From Thermotogae bacterium (GTDB lineage: Bacteria > Thermotogota > Thermotogae > B3-G13), in assembly GCA_015486095.1 (NCBI GenBank), contig WFSK01000006.1, forward strand, positions 1 through 5,385: DNA of 5,385 nucleotides. Direction: 5' to 3'. The notes below the pieces were generated by a model. The model did not search any database. It was not told the DNA's origin and saw only the letters and a list, made by a program, of their open reading frames with translations. This document shows, in pieces, positions 5,230 through 5,385 of the stretch. Made by a program: the position numbers and the translations under genes. Positions within the stretch are counted from its first letter, which is position 1. Each line of letters begins with the position of its first letter.

Positions 5230-5385
5230 TTATGGAGTTTAGCGGTGTGCATCGTTGTGTAAGTGAACATGTTGCTCGACTCAGGGGTATCACGTCGGAC
5301 TGTGACGAGCATCCGTCCTGCACGCCGTCACATTCGAAACTTCCTGTTTCTCACCGACGTGATACCTTCCTTCGTCTTCACAACC
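5230..5385 (-). repeat. Structured element, copy 2 (cut by right window edge)
   Basis: Directly follows copy 1. It shares GTGCATCGTTG (5247-5257), GTTGCTCG (5271-5278), TCCTGTTTCTC (5342-5352), ACCTTCC (5364-5370) and TTCACAAC (5377-5384), in the same order. The middle stem is 5286-5298 with 5354-5366, again 13 perfect pairs but different in sequence from copy 1 at four positions, each compensated. The inner stem is TGTGACG/CGTCACA (5301-5307 with 5326-5332). The small hairpin at 5336-5350 reads on the minus strand GAAAC, AGGAA, GTTTC. The presumed 5' arm of the outer stem is about 5230-5246; its partner lies outside the window. No protein-coding gene is seen in 5025-5385. Confidence 0.65.

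Noticed and set aside
5031..5385. CRISPR array or integron attC sites
   Set aside because: The repeat unit is about 196 bases with diverged stems rather than short identical repeats with spacers. I could not find paired GTTRRRY/RYYYAAC core sites at the ends.

Overview
The window is bacterial and holds the head of a pyrimidine (UMP) biosynthesis operon, entirely on the minus strand and read from right to left. The order is promoter, tRNA-Val(CAC), a leader segment with a terminator-like hairpin, then pyrR, pyrB, pyrC, pyrK, pyrD, a small HEPN-like ORF and the start of pyrF, which runs off the left edge. PyrR plus a class 1B dihydroorotate dehydrogenase (PyrD with the iron-sulfur flavoprotein PyrK) is the set known from Firmicutes and several thermophilic lineages. 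I cannot name the species. The HEPN-like remnant, compact layout and lysine/glutamate-rich proteins are compatible with a thermophile, but that is inference.

The operon encodes the steps from carbamoyl phosphate onward: PyrB makes carbamoyl aspartate, PyrC closes it to dihydroorotate, PyrDK oxidises it to orotate, and PyrF makes UMP from OMP. The carbamoyl phosphate synthetase genes and pyrE are not in the window. Every junction overlaps. With the starts chosen here only pyrB uses ATG; pyrR, pyrC, pyrK and pyrF use TTG, and pyrD and the small ORF use GTG. This suggests strong translational coupling.

Upstream of pyrR (about 4766-5024) a near-consensus sigma-70-type promoter drives tRNA-Val. 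Six bases past the tRNA begins an AGGAGG followed by a 41-codon ORF. It runs through a perfect 24-base palindrome with a T7 tail and ends inside pyrR. The hairpin ends only about 24 bases before the pyrR start, so transcripts starting upstream must read through it. The layout resembles the leader-peptide attenuator of enterobacterial pyrBI but is placed behind a tRNA and in front of pyrR.

From 5031 to the right edge there is no believable protein gene. Instead there are two adjacent copies of a roughly 200-base structured element. Loop sequences are conserved and stem sequences differ with compensating changes in both arms, as expected of a structured RNA (G-U pairs favour the minus strand) or a structure-selected DNA repeat. 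I do not recognise it. It and the leader are the most interesting parts of the window.
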